The notes: a model not told the origin generated them from the letters alone. A stretch of DNA of 64,000 nt from Camarhynchus parvulus (GCF_901933205.1 NC_044571.1:76199689-76263688); one strand, 5' to 3'; shown: positions 23,811 through 38,800, counted from the first letter of the stretch. Program-made: numbers and translations.

Positions 23811-26800
23811 GTAAGGCGGCGGCGGCGGGGCGCTCGCTGAGGGACGGGACCGGGGGGTCGCGCTGCGCGGCGGGAGAGCTCCGCGCCTCATCCTCCTCAT
23901 CCTCCTCATCCTCCTCCTTCTCCGGAGGGGCGGGCGGGCGTGCCTCGCGGTGGGCGCCTCGGGGGGGTGTTAAGGGGATGCTGAAGGAAGGACAAAGTTT
24001 CTCTCGGCGGGGGCCTTTTTGGGCTTTTAGGTAGTGGCAGCAGCCCCGTTCGCGTTCCCCGCGCTGCCTGAGCACGCCGCGGTGTCCCGGCTCCGCCGCT
24101 GGCACCTCGCGGCTTTGGGCACGGTGACGCCCCAGGGATGTTGGTTTGTTATCGCAGTGGGACTTCAGGGCCACCCCATGCCCGAGCCACTGCCCGGCCC
24201 CGGGACCGCGTGCTGGTTTCTAGCTTGTCCTCACTTTCAGCGATACCGTGTTCATCAATACCTAAATATTTTCCAAAATAGTTACCAAAAAAGAAGAACC
24301 AAAAAAAGTCCAAAAAAAACCCAAAAAACTAAACAAACAACCAAAAAACCCCCCACCAAAACAAAACAAAACAAAAAAAATCCCAAAAAACCAAAAACCC
24401 AACACCACAAAAAGCAGTTGATTTCACACAAAAAAGAAAAACTGAAACACTTGTATATTGATTTGCTTGAATGAAATGGTGTACTATCATGCTGAGATCT
24501 GTATTACTTACAAGTAGATGCAACAAAAGGTACATGCAATGTTGCTGTTCCAATGGATATCTTTCTTTTAGTAAATGCAGTGCTTACCTAGATTAGTCTG
24601 CCTTGGAGACAAATATCATTGATATCCCCATCAGACTTAGTTTTTGCTGAGAACGCTGCAGCTGAATGGGGGGTGAAAAACTGATTATTAAAGATTTTTT
24701 TAGTTGAAATGAAATTTCATGTTTCCCATGTGAAAGAGGCCTTTGAAATTCAATTGTCATCTGTGTGATTCTGTCTCTGTACAGGGAAAAAAAATCATCA
24801 GTATGACTCCACTCACAAGAGTTGTTGATCTGAGGAAGATGAACATTTTAACAGTGTCCTAGATGGTACCTTTTTTGCTAAGTGGTTTAAAATATAACTT
24901 TCTGCTTTTTTTTTTTGCAATGCTTTCCTATATTACCATAGTAGAGACAAACCATTAAGCAGAAAGGCAATCATACTTTAGTTTTTTCATGTCCTTCTGT
25001 ATCTTGACTACAAATTTTAAAATGAAGTTTTTAATATCAAACTCCTTAATACAGGTAAGTAGTTACCTGCACAAAGCTAGATCTTTCATTTCTTTTTAAT
25101 TCTTCTTCTTCTCAAGGCCAGATACGGAAACCAGCCAAAGTTCTCAGTTCAGTTTCGAATCACTACCCCAGAAGATTTGTCTCATCTGCGGTGATGAGGC
25201 TTCAGGTTGCCACTATGGAGTACTTACCTGTGGAAGTTGTAAAGTCTTCTTTAAAAGGGCAATGGAAGGTACTATGAGATGCCATTGTTCCTAATTATCT
25301 GAAATATATCTTCTAGACACTAGGGCATACTGTTTATTTATTGCTCGTTTTTATAAATATTGTCACTGCAGTGAATTTCTTTGTTGTTTTATCAACAGTG
25401 GATATTGACAAAGTTCTTCCTTAATTGTTTTTTTCTAGTATTATTTGTTTTACTTTACTGTTTTGCTACTTATTATTTACTGTTTATCAGTTAATCTTTC
25501 CAGATAAGCAGAATTAAATAAAAAATTTGTGCATTATACAACTTGTTTTGAAAAGTATAAATAGTGTTCAAAGGAAAATATTCTGGGTATGAACTCATGA
25601 TAGGCAAATAAGAATTGTTTATGGCTTTGTTCTCTTTTTGAAAATAAGAAATTTTTCTTGCTTTCAAGTTGCAAAGTTTTGGCTTCCTGGAAGTTATGGA
25701 GGTATTTAAAATTTCACTGAGCCTATTCAAGTCATAATAACAATAAATGTGTTTGACTTGTTCCAAATACTTGTTAAATTGCAAAGTCAAACTGCAAGTT
25801 TAATGAAACAGTAGCAATATCTAGGTTTAATTTTTCATTTTGGATTCTTTTATATGCCTTGTCCACTGAGATTTTGAATACAAATACAAGCGCAGACTGT
25901 TTTATATGGTTCAACAGGTAAAGCAGTAAAACAAATCTTTCTGCTTTTTAGGCTTTGTCTCCCGTTTTGATTTTTATCTGATCCTGCCAGAACTAGGATA
26001 TTCAAATTTCTGTTCCATGTATTTAACAAAACCATTGTTCTAATGCATAGGATTCCTTAAAATAAAAACCCTGCATCCTGTATTTTCTTGTGATACGTAG
26101 TTTTTCCTGCTTTAAAGATTTATCTCTCTCCAAATGAAAAAGGGAATTTTGGAAACGTAAAAGCTTAGCATAATAATATAATTAGATTTTTTGTTTCACT
26201 GTGCAGTTACATTCTACTTTAAGCATATGCTCATGTTCTTCCTTAACATTAAATACTTGCAAAGTGGTCTTGGTGGTCTAAATGAACTTTTGAGCCAGTG
26301 CCACATTTCTCCAATGCATTCAATGGGTTTCATGAGAAAATTACTAGAAATATTTGTGTTAGGCTGCAAAGCTCTTAAGTCACTTGCAGGAATACATTTA
26401 AGTTTCACTGCATCTGCTAGTTGGTCTCCTGGTTTGCCTTTGCATTTTTTTGCTATGTTTTTCTCAATTGGCCAAATATTTTTTTTAAAAGTCGGGGAGC
26501 TGAAGTCTTAATACTAAGCGTAGTGTCATTTATGAGTACTGTATTCTAAAATAAATTTTATTTTTGCTTTTTACCTATAATGTTGTAATAATTTCTTTGA
26601 ATTTTATTCTGTCAATTTTAGATTTAATCTCTTTTCTAATTTAGTACTCAGTTCTGTTTGCAGTAGATGGACCTGCTCAAAAACATATTACATTTTTGTT
26701 CAGCAGAATTATTTTAACAAAAAATGTTAAGAAGGAATAACTTGATACAGGAAACATCTTAAAATTGTTTTCACAGACTGTTCAAAGTCTATATTGGCAG

Positions 26801-29800
26801 AGTCTTACCAGGTTAAGAATATAGAGTTATTTAGAGACAAATGAGAGGTCAATGCAGTTACGTAAACAAAAGTCTTAGGTTTTGCATGGCACCTTCATAA
26901 TTTTAATTTTTAAATGAATCCACAGACTGGGATTCTGTTGAGGAAGTGTGTTTGGGTTTTCTAGTAAGGGTTTTTAAAGAATGTTCAAGAATGTGCATCA
27001 GAAACCTGACTGTAATCAGAAAAGATACAGGTTATTGAGTTTGATGGGAAGCGCAATGCCAAACAATGAGCAGTGTAGGCATTGGCAAAATGAGCAAATA
27101 GAGTTGTACCTGTTTTTGTGTAGAAAGTGCAAGACTACAGGGGGCTCCTTAGAGATAGGCTGTTGGACTTCTTATTTTCATTGCAGTATACTATATAATT
27201 ATCAGCACTAAACCAATCCTATTTATTGACAGATATTTGATTTTCTATGGACTTTAAATACTTAAAAAAAATTTAATATCTGAAATAATGGTAGGAAATT
27301 GCTCCTCTGTAAAAAGACACAAAGTATTTGTATTTTAAATGAAGTAGAAAATAGTGTTTAAAATTCTCACTGGCAATCATATAAATTTGAAACATATTTC
27401 TTCCATGAAATGTCCCCCTGTCCATAATTTCTCTGAGCATAAATGCGTTACTTATTTTTTTAAATTTTTAGTGCTACTACAGACGTGGGATTTTTAATAA
27501 TAATTCATGAAAATAAAATGTTAAATTTTGTGAGTAAAAATTCCTGGTCAAAACTCTACTTGTCATGTAATTTCCATACAGTACTGATCTTTATGAGAAA
27601 TTAAAACATGATTGGAAATAGCTGGCTTTTGCTATTTCATGGATTTTCTCTATCTCAAGAGGTTTTTTTGTATGTTATGAGGTTTTGTGCATAGGTAAAA
27701 AAAGTACTTAATATAGTAGCTTTACATTTGTTGGAAAAGGCTTATTTTCTATTTTAATTATTTATGTAATCTGAGATACATTTGCTGTTTCAGATCAAAC
27801 AGCCTATTTTTTTTTTGTAATTTTTTTCACAGAAACTGTTCTATTTATAAACCATTTATTTTACCTTCCCTGGTGTGAGGACAATACTTTATTGGTTAAA
27901 TACATCCATTAGAATAAAATGAACTGCTTTGTTATCCAGAAAACAATTTTTTTTCCATATCTAGTTTTTTGAAATAAAACCAGATTATTTAAATTATTAT
28001 GACTTAACAATGATTTAAAACTGTATTTACTAATTATGATTTAGTAACACATTTGAATGTAACTAATACATACATATACAACTTAATGAGGGGTCAGAGT
28101 TATGTGAGAATCACAAGGATTACTTAGAATGCTTCTTGGCACTGAATTCTAAAATATATATGCATTGTAGATACTTTCTGTCTTTTGGGTTCCTGGTTCC
28201 CGATATGTTCCCCAAAAGGCTGTAGTTAATGTAATAAACATATATTTCTCAAGGCAAAATCTTGAAGCAGGTTAAACAAAAATGCAAGTCCTTTCTTTGG
28301 GAATGTGTAGTATAGCAGATATGTAAAAAAGTTAGTACTGCAAGTGAGGAAGAGAAAGGGGACAAAGATACTGGGTTGGTTTTACTTAGGAAACATTTAT
28401 CTGCATTTAGAGGTTGTACATTTTCTGCTGGACTCCTACAAATAACTTTTAGTCTGTAGATTCACTTAATGTACAAAGAAATGACAAGGCTTTTAAAAAA
28501 TACTTTAAAGATCTCCTTTGAGTATAATGAAAACAAAGAAAGTTACAGCTATTCATACTCAGTAAAGAAATTTGAAGAGACAAAGTTGAATTCATTGTGC
28601 TGATGGGGTAGTGCTGTTCCTGTCAGTGAAATGAGTGTGATGAGGATTTTGGAGATAAAATTAAAAAAATAAATCAGAAATAATATTCAAAATGCTTTCA
28701 AATATGTAGAATTACTATATTTGTAAGATAATTTGCTCTTGATGACCAGGTGTTATTTAACTGCTACCAATATATCTCATTCATGGTAATAAAAAGTAGA
28801 GGAGAATATTTCTAACAGGCATTAGGAGAATGAAGATTAAGGGGCAAACTTTTACTTTTTGATGACTAAATTGCCAAACCGTCATTTGTGATGTCTTATA
28901 AAGATTTCATAAAGTGAAATGACGCAGGGCACCTATGATCAAAATGCTTGTGGAACACCACAATGAGATGTTTCTCCCTTGAGAGGAGCCCAGTGTTCAA
29001 AATTTTGGGATTCTGGAACTGTTGCTAACACAGAGTTTCTTGGTAGCCTGCATTATTGCCTTCTTGTTGAAAGTGTCGCTTTTGCAGTAGTTTTACTAAT
29101 GAAAATTTTGAATTACCCAAATCCTGCAAAAAAATTCAAGTGCTGTTTTTCCTATAATAAAGCCTCTTCTTATTTTTCTTCTCTATTTATATTTGCACTT
29201 TGCTTATATTGTTGATATCTAAGGAAAGGTAGTTGCCCAAACCCAGAGTGTGAGACCAACATGAATACATGATATTGCAGCAGATCTGTCAGAAACTGGC
29301 TCTTGGTTTGTTTAAATACCTGGGAATGTGTTACAAACTTGATCAAGTGATTGTAGAACATTTGTCTAGTTTTAGTATGTATTTTAAGATCAGGGTAACT
29401 CTGACCTTAAACTCTGTTGCATCAATGGCATCAGGGAACAAGCTCAAGCGCATGCAGCAGATAACATTTAACTGACCACGTGTGAACTTTCCTTCTATCT
29501 GAGATCTGAATTTGGTAAACTGGCAGAAAGTAAGATTTTCATGAGAGTTTTCACTGTCTGTATATGGAGAGGTTCTGTGGAGTGTCTGATGATGAGCTAC
29601 ATCTACACAGTAAGAAGTTTGATCATGACTTCAACCAAACTTTCTGATAAAGTTTATCTGACCTTCTCAGTGTTATGATAAGCAGTTTTGTGATGCCATT
29701 GTGATTCACTATATTCATAGTGCAATACTGTGCATAAGGAAAAGTGTTTGTCCAAACAGTTATGCTTTTCCATAGCTAAAGGATCTAAAATGGTACAGCA

Positions 29801-32800
29801 TGCCAAGTATTAAAAAAATGCCAACCACTAGTGGAAAATCCTCTTTGAAAAGAGAGAAATAATAGTGTAGACACCCTTTTAGCTGTAAACTTGATGAAGC
29901 AGGTGTTAAAAGTTCCTTTTTCTCCCAGCTCTGAAGGGTTTTCTAATTCTTAATCTAACTTTCTAGTCTGGATCTTGGGATCAGAATTTGGTACAGCATA
30001 TACCAGTATCACCTGATGGTGATAAAAAGTGTTCATGAAGTACAAAACATGCAAACACACAAAGCATACACATGGCAAGTTGAGAAATAAAAATGCTTTT
30101 CACTCAATATAACAGATTTGATGTTATTGGAGTATTCAAGATGTACAAACTAGCAGAATTTTGATAGATATCTACATTTTAGAATCTAATTAATCAACTA
30201 GAATCAAATTAATCTAAGGTGTATCAACAAGAGGCAGCAATATCTGGGTGTTTTGCATATTACTTTTTTCTTCCACCTTTATTTCTCATATAGTGGATGA
30301 CCCTGTCCCACTGGTTCATTTGTAGGACAAGTCAAGGAATTTAAGAGAATATGCATGAAAAAATTTATCATGGTAATGTGCTATGATAATTCCACTAAAA
30401 TAAGAGTGATAGGATGACTGAAATGGAAATACAGAGTCTTGTCTTGATAGAAGAATATAACAGGGATCAAAAGGAGAACAACTGATACTTTAGTGCTGTA
30501 TACCTCTGAAATAGTTGGTGTGTTTTTAAAGTAGGTTTTGTGTTCAAATCCCATGTTTTATATTTGTAAGAAACAGACCTCCAGTTGACAAATATGCTGA
30601 CACTTCCATCATTTTACATATTTATATCCCTGAGGTAGTTAATTACTTAAAAATTATGACCAGGGAACAAATGTGACACAATGCCATAAAAAAAACTGGA
30701 AGTAGTGATTTGCAGATGCTACCATATTCTGAAAGGGTATTAGCTGTGGGAAGTTTTTAATGTTATCAGTCAAAAATTTAGATCCCAAAACCTTATACAT
30801 TTCAAGGTGTTGCAGTGGTAAACAGCCTAGGCAAACCAGTTGTTTCATACTGCAAATCAATATGAAACAATATTCCTAATTTTGCCGTTCGTTATAGTTT
30901 CCAAAAATTATGAGTTAATCTTGTTTCATTGTTTTTTCTTTTTCTTGTTGGAAATGATGGAACAGACAGGGAAATGTAAAAAAGATTAAAAAACAGGATT
31001 GTAGCTTTTGACTCTGTACAGAAGTGAGTGAAAACAAGGTAGCTACATTTAATTGTTCTGTTTTGTAGATATTATTTAAAAATTATACTCTCTTTGGAGA
31101 AGTGATTTTGGAAGGACAAACAATATCACAACAAAAGGCAGGAAGATTTTGAGATCACTTTACAAGAGGAGGAAAGAGTCAGTCAATGATGTTATAAACA
31201 ATTATTTTTATTGCTTTCACTATGAAACAGATTATTATGAAGAAAGAAATTTTTCGTTGTTTCAGTTAGATTCCAGGATGGAACATATTCACAAGTTCTT
31301 CTGTTTTCTTCTGTTTTCCACTCTTTGTCCCCTTTGGTCCACTGAATCCTTAATTCTTTGCTGAGGAGCAGACTTGCATCAATAGCAGGTCTTTCTTTAC
31401 ACCAATATAGGCTACAGAGTGGAAGTCGCAACACCTACTTAAGAACTAGAAGTGACAATTTTACTTCAGTGGGCCAAGAGGGAAATCAAGTCTTTATCAA
31501 AAGATTATGCATGGTAAAGTCCATGATGGATGTAGGTTTTGGTTAAGTAGTTGGAGTCAGAAGTCTCACTTCAGGGACTTTTTCTATTTTTATAGAAAAC
31601 ACACAGAAATAAAATCAATTATAAATTAAAACCCCAACAGCACTATCTGAAGTGTGTGGAATCTTGGAGACTAATAGCATGGGATGGCATACAGGGACAT
31701 GGAGACTGTGTAGTGTAGATTCCTAGTTCTTCACAACTTTAAAAAAAACCCACATGATGAGAGGTAAATTCAATCCGCACTTGCTGTTTTGCACTTTGAA
31801 ACAGTGCAAATAGAAGAGTGTTATATTTAGATCTGGGCTAAATTCTATATAATTTTACTTCCCATTTTACCAAGGATGAGCTATGCCAGACTGCCTAGCT
31901 ATGGAAAACCTGTCTTGTCAGAGCATGTTCAGGGTAAGGATTACCCTGTATTTACTCTGACAAGTCAGGTTTTCCACAAGCTAGGGACTAGCCTGGTCTG
32001 TTGTCTTAGCTTCCAGAAGAAGCTAAGAGATTTTTACTCAAAAGCTACATCTGCACCATTATCTTTTGTTTAGGTGCACAGGTGAACTTATTTTCCATTT
32101 TTTAAATTTTAAACCCATGTTTATTGTCAGCTTCCACAATTCCATTGTGGTTTTTGTTTTGTTTTTGTTTGGTTTTTTACCTATTGATTTAATTGGAACT
32201 TTTTCAAAGGTTTATAAGATGTAAAACATACTTTTAGAAAATTATTGAGCAAAACCTTGAGGTGAGCCTTCAGGAAGCAAAGAGTTGACATTGGGAGACA
32301 TTTGGCAGTAAAATAATTTGCAAAGAGATGCAATAGATGTCTGCAAGCTTTAGACAGAAATCTATAAGTAAAACACCATGAGGTGTTCTGCCAAGGTTGA
32401 TGGTTTTATACAAAACCACTGGCAGTTAATAGAAATACAGGGAGGCAAAATCACATTTGAGAGAGAGAAAAAAAAGTGAGATAGTACTCTTCTTTCAGCT
32501 ATGAGGAACTGGGAGTTTGCAAGTGTTTTGCTTCTGTGCAGGGTGGCAGCAGTACAGCACAGATGCACTTACCCAAATAACTGATTGCTGTGTCTGATAC
32601 TCCAGGTGCAGATAAAGTTTTATTTTTTCCATATTTTGTACATCTACAAAGTGTCTGCAACTCTTGAGTTTACTGGAGTGACTGTAAGTGACTTACAGCA
32701 TGTCAGTGAGCTAAGTTAATAGTGCAGTTTGTAAAGACACTGTATGTGCTACTTTCACCACTGGATTGAAAACCTCCCACTATAGCAGTAGTTATTACAG

Positions 32801-35800
32801 GACTTAAAACTGTGTTTGCCTGCTTACATTAGAACTTGCAGCTTTGCTAACACTAATGGGTTTTGATGGAAGTTTAAAAAAACACTATCCTACAAGAATC
32901 AGGAACATTTAAGTGACAGATAAAATTGTCTCTGTTTTCTCCATCAAGCTGGTCATGAGCCAATACATTGAGAGTAACCCTCAATGTGCACTTTCAAAAA
33001 ACAGTGCAAAGTAAACATGCATAGGAAACTTAACATTAGGTGAAGTTTTTGAAGGTGTGGCAATTGCCAGAAAGTTCCCAGGTTCATATTTTTGTGAGAA
33101 ATGCTAATAGAAAGCTTTTCCTTCAAACTTGTGCACTAGTGACTATAATACTATCTTTTTTTTTCCTGAATATTTTGTTTGCTTGTATGTTTTGTTTTTT
33201 GTTTTCCTTGTTATAATGACAGTGGTCATAGACAAGATACTGACTATCAAGCTACCAATTGAATGGTGATTTTATCTTGATGGAGGTTTTGGATACTTCA
33301 TTAGTGCATGCATTTGGTATAACTGCAGTTCTCAAGTATGGAAGGCAATTAGTTCAAACCTAGATGATCCTGAAGACTGAACTGTTGCAAACACATTTTC
33401 AAATACATATTTTATCATCCCAGGAAAACCTTCCAATCATTGTCATCTAACTAAATATTGTCCAGAAATTTTGAAATTAGGCAAATATCTGGCATGTATT
33501 CATTTCTTACACAATCTCTCCTTCAGATGGCTGCTGTCCCTGAAATATTAATGTCAAGCAAGTAACAGTTTCTCAGAACCCAGCTTTGCACAATGGCAGA
33601 AGTGATTTCAAATGGGAACATTTACTCAGATTTATCTATTGAGATGAAATCTACACAGATCACTGCAATTAAAAACAAAATTCTTTACTGATGAAACTGA
33701 AAACTGCCAAACAATTGAAACTTATATGTTTTCCAAAAAAGTTATAGCTGAATCAGAAAGAGTGGAATACACTTTGGGACAGAAGGTATCAGGGAGAGAT
33801 GGGGTAGAGATGAGTGGAATGGAAAACTCACATGAAGGTGTAAGTCAGGTACAGGATATGACTGTGGTTTCTTAAAAGGCTTGAAAAGAAGGAAGATGTT
33901 AACAGTAAGCATCAAGAAGTGCCTGAGTTTTGTCACCATGATCTCCTGAGAGAGTTGGGTTGGCAGCATTTTGACTTCTAAGCAAATTTTACTGTGCCTA
34001 AATTCTAGTAATAGGTTTCATTTCTGACCTGATATACATTGGGCAGAGACACTGCTTAATCCTGTCTAATCTGAAACTTCAGAACATATGAACATGGAAG
34101 CGTACTTTTAATAACTGTGATTCAATTATGATTTGTTTTGTGAATGTGAAAAATGTTGTTCAGCCTTAGATTTATAATAAGCAGGGTAAGGTTTATATGG
34201 AGTCAGACCATCTTGTGAAGAATTAACAAATTCCCTAGAAAAGGGGTCCAGAAGAAATCTCTTTTCAGGGGACAAAAGAAAACCCCCAAAACAAGAAAAG
34301 CACAAAGAAAACTTTTAACTATGCTTAAGCATTCCTTTGTAAATTAGCTGTGCATTAAAGCACTAGAATGCCATGGAGCTGAGATAATACTCATGGATTC
34401 TAATTAAACTAATGGAGTTTTAAAATTCTTGCTGCTTATCAAAAGACTGAATGCTTTTTGTAGCTTATAAAGGCAAATAAATACAAGGAAAAACTGCAAG
34501 TAATCCCAAGGAAAAATTGTTCAAAGTGTTTTGCTTACTGGTCCACTGCCAATAGCAAGATGGATTTTTATTCATTTGTCTGCTTTTGGTAATGTTTCCT
34601 GTGAGGAGGAGTCCAGAATTGGAATTAATGAGACAAAGTAGATGAGAATTTCTTCTGATTAAAACATTACTAAGGTCATTTTTGTTGCCAGGCATTGTCT
34701 GTGGAAATGGTTTTTGTTTACCTGTAGTTTTAAAGAAAAAAATAAAAAGAAGAAATTGTTATGAAAAGGAATTTCAGACAATTGGGTTTCTTTCACTAAA
34801 ATTAAGAAGTAAGCTGTTTATCTTTTAAAATGGTAGCACAGAAGCAAATGCAAAATTAAGCAATAAACTAAGCTAGTCTAAACCACAGAGTTACAATCCC
34901 CTTCTATTTGTCCTTTTTGGCTGTGTTGGCTGCACCGGGTCAGCTGGTAGTTCAGCAAGTTTATTACAGAACTGCTTGCCCATCAGAGGTCATTTGCTTT
35001 GCTTAAAGGTTGTTTTTTTTACACTACCCCAACTTCTTCATTCTGTTTGCTGTCAGAAACTCCACATCAATCCAAGCAAAATGTACTTAAGTTCTTTGAA
35101 AATAGGATTGATAACTTCACAGAAAAATAAGTTTTAAAGAAACAATTGGTCTGTCTTCGTGCTTGATTTACTTAAGAAATACTGTTAGTACAATAATTTA
35201 AGCAGTTCATGCTGACTTCTAATTATTTTGGAATTTCATAGATGAAGAGTTTTGCCCTTAAACAGACCAAATAAATCATTATATTCAAATAGTAACAGTA
35301 TTGGTCAAAGGTCAGCATAAAATGAAGGAGTTCTTTAATGGTTCAAGTACATGTTTTTCAATCTTCAGTTATTTTTGCTACATTTATACACAGAAATAAT
35401 TTTTTCATGTTAGAAAACATGTTATTCACACAGTTTTTCTTTTTCCTGCAGGGCAGCACAACTATTTATGTGCTGGAAGAAATGACTGCATAGTCGATAA
35501 AATCCGTAGGAAGAACTGCCCAGCATGTCGCTTGAGGAAGTGCTGTCAGGCTGGTATGGTCCTGGGAGGTGAGCTGTTTTTCAAGCGGATTTATAAAAAT
35601 AGGCAGATAGTACATTACCTTCAGTCTGTTGAGGTTAAACAACAGTACTTTGATACTGTAAAAGGAAAACCACATTCAAATATTATTTTTGGAAGAATTA
35701 CCTAATGCTTTATACTTTCTTAGAATTTTTCTTAAGTGAATTTGGAAACCCTGACAAAACACCTTTCTGTACTTTGTATACTTACATTCATTTTCTTGAA

Positions 35801-38800
35801 GGGAAAGGAATTATGTCTTAGGTATATTTGTTAATAATTTTGGATCAGGTAGTTTTGTATAGGTAAAAAATATGTAGACTGAAATTGACACTAGAATCAG
35901 GAATCAGTACTGTGCTCTTCTGATTCAGGTTATACTCTTCATCATTGCTTTGAGTACATGTCAACAAAATTGTATCCTTCTGTTCCACCAGTGGTTGCAC
36001 CAATACTGCAGGCTTTGCGTATTAGGTGCTAGGAAATCCCATCTTTGTATTAGTTCTTTCTGTAACAGATTTGGGGTTGTTTTTTTTTATGTATCATTAA
36101 ATGAAATCGAGCACTGTGCCTTTGAAAACCTACAGGGAGAAAATGGTGTATGATTAGGTAGTCACATGGCAGGTTTTGATGTGCTTACAGGCAGGAATTA
36201 TGCTTATTTTTGCTGGTTTTTTTTCCCCTATTTTGTGTCAGCACAAAGCTTGGAAATACGTGGCCAAGACTATAAGAAAATGGACATATTAAAGTGATAG
36301 AAAGAATATGTTCCTAAAGAGAGTTTAAAAAAAAGGTGGGGGGGAAGGACAAAAACCTGCTTTATTTCCAATTTAATATGTTTTTGCCCATCAAAGCCCT
36401 CTGTCTGTCTCTCTCCCCTGCTCAACCCTACATTCCCTCCCCCATATTTAAGTATTGTTTTTAATCCCTGAAGGAAGAACTAGCACTATATCCTGTACAT
36501 CATTTCATTATCTTGCTGATCAGCATTCCTTGATAATGTAAAACATACATATAGTTTTCAGACTGATAGTTTGCACAGCTGTATGTTTCCAGCTCCTGTA
36601 AGCTGAATGCCAGCCCCATGGAGCTGGGGTATTCTGCACACATGGCCCTTGTGTCATTCTTACGTGGTCAGTCAGTGCCACGTCTCAGTTAAAAAAATAA
36701 ATGGAGCTGACAAGCACACTGGGCTGACGGGAGAGGGACAAAAGGAGAACATGTCCTTTGGATCCTTCTCAGATTGAAGTAGTGTTTTAAAACTGGAGTA
36801 GCAGTGCAGTAGGGAAACAGTATTACTACAAAGGCAGAGCCTAAAGCCTTCTTTGCCTAACTTTGGAGGAGGAGGAAACCAGGAAGGCAGAGGTCCTGAG
36901 TAGGCTGTGAAAAATGCAGAGTAAGAATGAAGACGCAGGAAGAGGAATTGGCAAATGTAGTGCCTGCCTTTTAAAATTTGGGAGAACGTGCAAGGTTTGA
37001 TCAATTTGACCTCTTAAAATATATACCTGTCTAAGGCAGGTGGCTTAGACTGGATGATCTTCAGATGCCTTCCAATCCAAACCATTTTTTTATTCTAATG
37101 GGTGTAAATTAATACAGATAAAAATTCATTCCTGACTGTAAATTTTGCATAGTTAGGAGTTTGATTATGCTCTAACCGAAATTATTATTTATGATAACCT
37201 GGATAACACCAATAACTAAACTTTATGTGTTTCAACATCACAGGTAGCAGTTTCAACAAGCAGAAGAGTGCGAGATGACTCACTGTCATTGTGTAGTCCT
37301 TTTGCTTCAGCATTGTTCTGCATAGTAATGCTACATAGGAAAAGTCGCCAGCAGGCTTGACCTAATTCTACACTTTTTGTGCATTTATGGATGCTAGTTT
37401 CTCTAGTGTTTTTTAATATATACATTTTTCTCTGGGTGTAGGTGCTAGGAACAGAAAAAGTTGGACACTTTTGCCAGCAATATTGATCAGATGGTATGTC
37501 CTCATTAGTGTGTTCTCATAGTAAGATGTTCCATCCTCCTACAAAACTTGAGGATAAAGATGCTCTGACTTTTATTTCATTACTATCATGAATGAAGAGA
37601 GTAAAATCTTCATCTTTCTTATCACATTTTCAGATCACCTTTTTTTCTCAGGTATTACAAAGCAAGCGTAAATATTTTCTTTGTATTTAATGCTAGATTT
37701 TTGTACCTAGCCAGTTTGTTGTGTTGCTTAGTTTCTTCTAAGTATACCTAATCAAAGCTGTCTTCCATTTTTTGAGAAGCCTGTGCAGTCTAGTTTCTCT
37801 GGTTCTTAGAGAGGCATTGCATTTCATCAGATCTCTGCCCTGATATCCCCACCTACACCATCTTCCGTAAAGGAGTAATCTGGCAGCAAATAGAAAGCAG
37901 AAGAGAATAGTTGGGCAATGGAAAAAAGGAAATACTGAGTGGAGCTGTGACTGTGGCACCTCTATTTTTTTTTTTGTCAGCTGCTTCAGGTTAAGTGTCT
38001 GAGGTGCTCTTAGTGATGCCAACAGTTCTGGGGGGATTAGGAAGCTAATTGTTCTATGTGGGCTGAAATGGAGTGCTTAGTACTGAAAGAAGAAGAAAAG
38101 ACAAATGTAGACCAAAAATTAGGAAAACCAGAGTCAAATTATACTCTTTGTAAATGATGTTTTAAAATTCAAGCTGCAAACAAAATCTGAAGATAGGCTG
38201 TTAACTATATACTTTTTCTATGGTTATATTGTTGCCCTTCTTGCTTTTGCTCATCTGACATTTCTTACAATTCCTTTGTTGTCACATGAGCAAAATTTCC
38301 TACCCATGACTTGATGTGCTGATCAACACAATATGATTCATATATGGAGTGTTACAGGGCTTAGGTAATTTTCCCAAAGACATCAGTGATCAAAGGGCTG
38401 GGAAGCCTGCCATGCAAGGAAAGGGTAAACATGAGCCCGCAGTATGCCCAGGTGGCCAAGAAGGCCAATGACACCCTGGCCTGTATCAAGAATGGTGTTA
38501 CAACCAGGATTAGGGCAGTGATTGATTGTCCCTCTGTACTCAGCACTGCTGAGGCCACACCTTGAGTGCTGTGTCCCGCTCGGGGCCCCTCTCTACAAGA
38601 AAGACATTGAGGAGTGTGTCCAGGGAAGGGCAACAGAGCTGTGGAAGGGTCTGGAGCATAAATTCTATGATGAGCAGCTGAGGGAGCCAGGGTTGTTTGG
38701 CTGGGAGAAAAGAGGTTCAGGAGGGACCTTCTTACTCTTTACAACTCCCTGAAAGGAGGTTGTAGCAAGATAGGGGTCAGCATCTTCTCCCAGGGATCAT

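Larger units (their letters stand above)
21880..24200. promoter_or_regulatory. CpG island spanning PGR promoter, 5' leader, exon 1 and start of intron 1
   Basis: Base composition changes abruptly from AT-rich to very GC- and CpG-rich DNA near 21.88 kb and back near 24.2 kb. A GGGGCGGGG Sp1-type box is at 22228-22236. No convincing TATA box is seen; the start site is probably dispersed and lies some hundreds of bases before 22636. Edges are by eye. Confidence 0.85.
23811..25116 (+). other. PGR intron 1 (1306 bp)
   Basis: GTAAGG ... TTCTCAAG. The first 400 bases continue the CpG island and hold a CTCCTCATC-type repeat (23887-23923). An A/C-rich low-complexity stretch follows at 24284-24432; the rest is AT-rich with no recognised element. 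It is very short for a PGR first intron. Confidence 0.9.

Noticed and set aside
23202..23840. 212-codon + strand frame overlapping exon 1 in another frame
   Set aside because: Ala/Arg/Gly-rich shadow of exon 1 in GC-rich DNA; no recognisable domain.
21997..24174. 725-codon open frame on the minus strand opposite PGR exon 1
   Set aside because: Caused by the extreme GC content of the CpG island, which lacks stop codons in several frames. The product is Arg/Gly/Pro/Leu-rich low complexity and the + strand exon is the conserved one.
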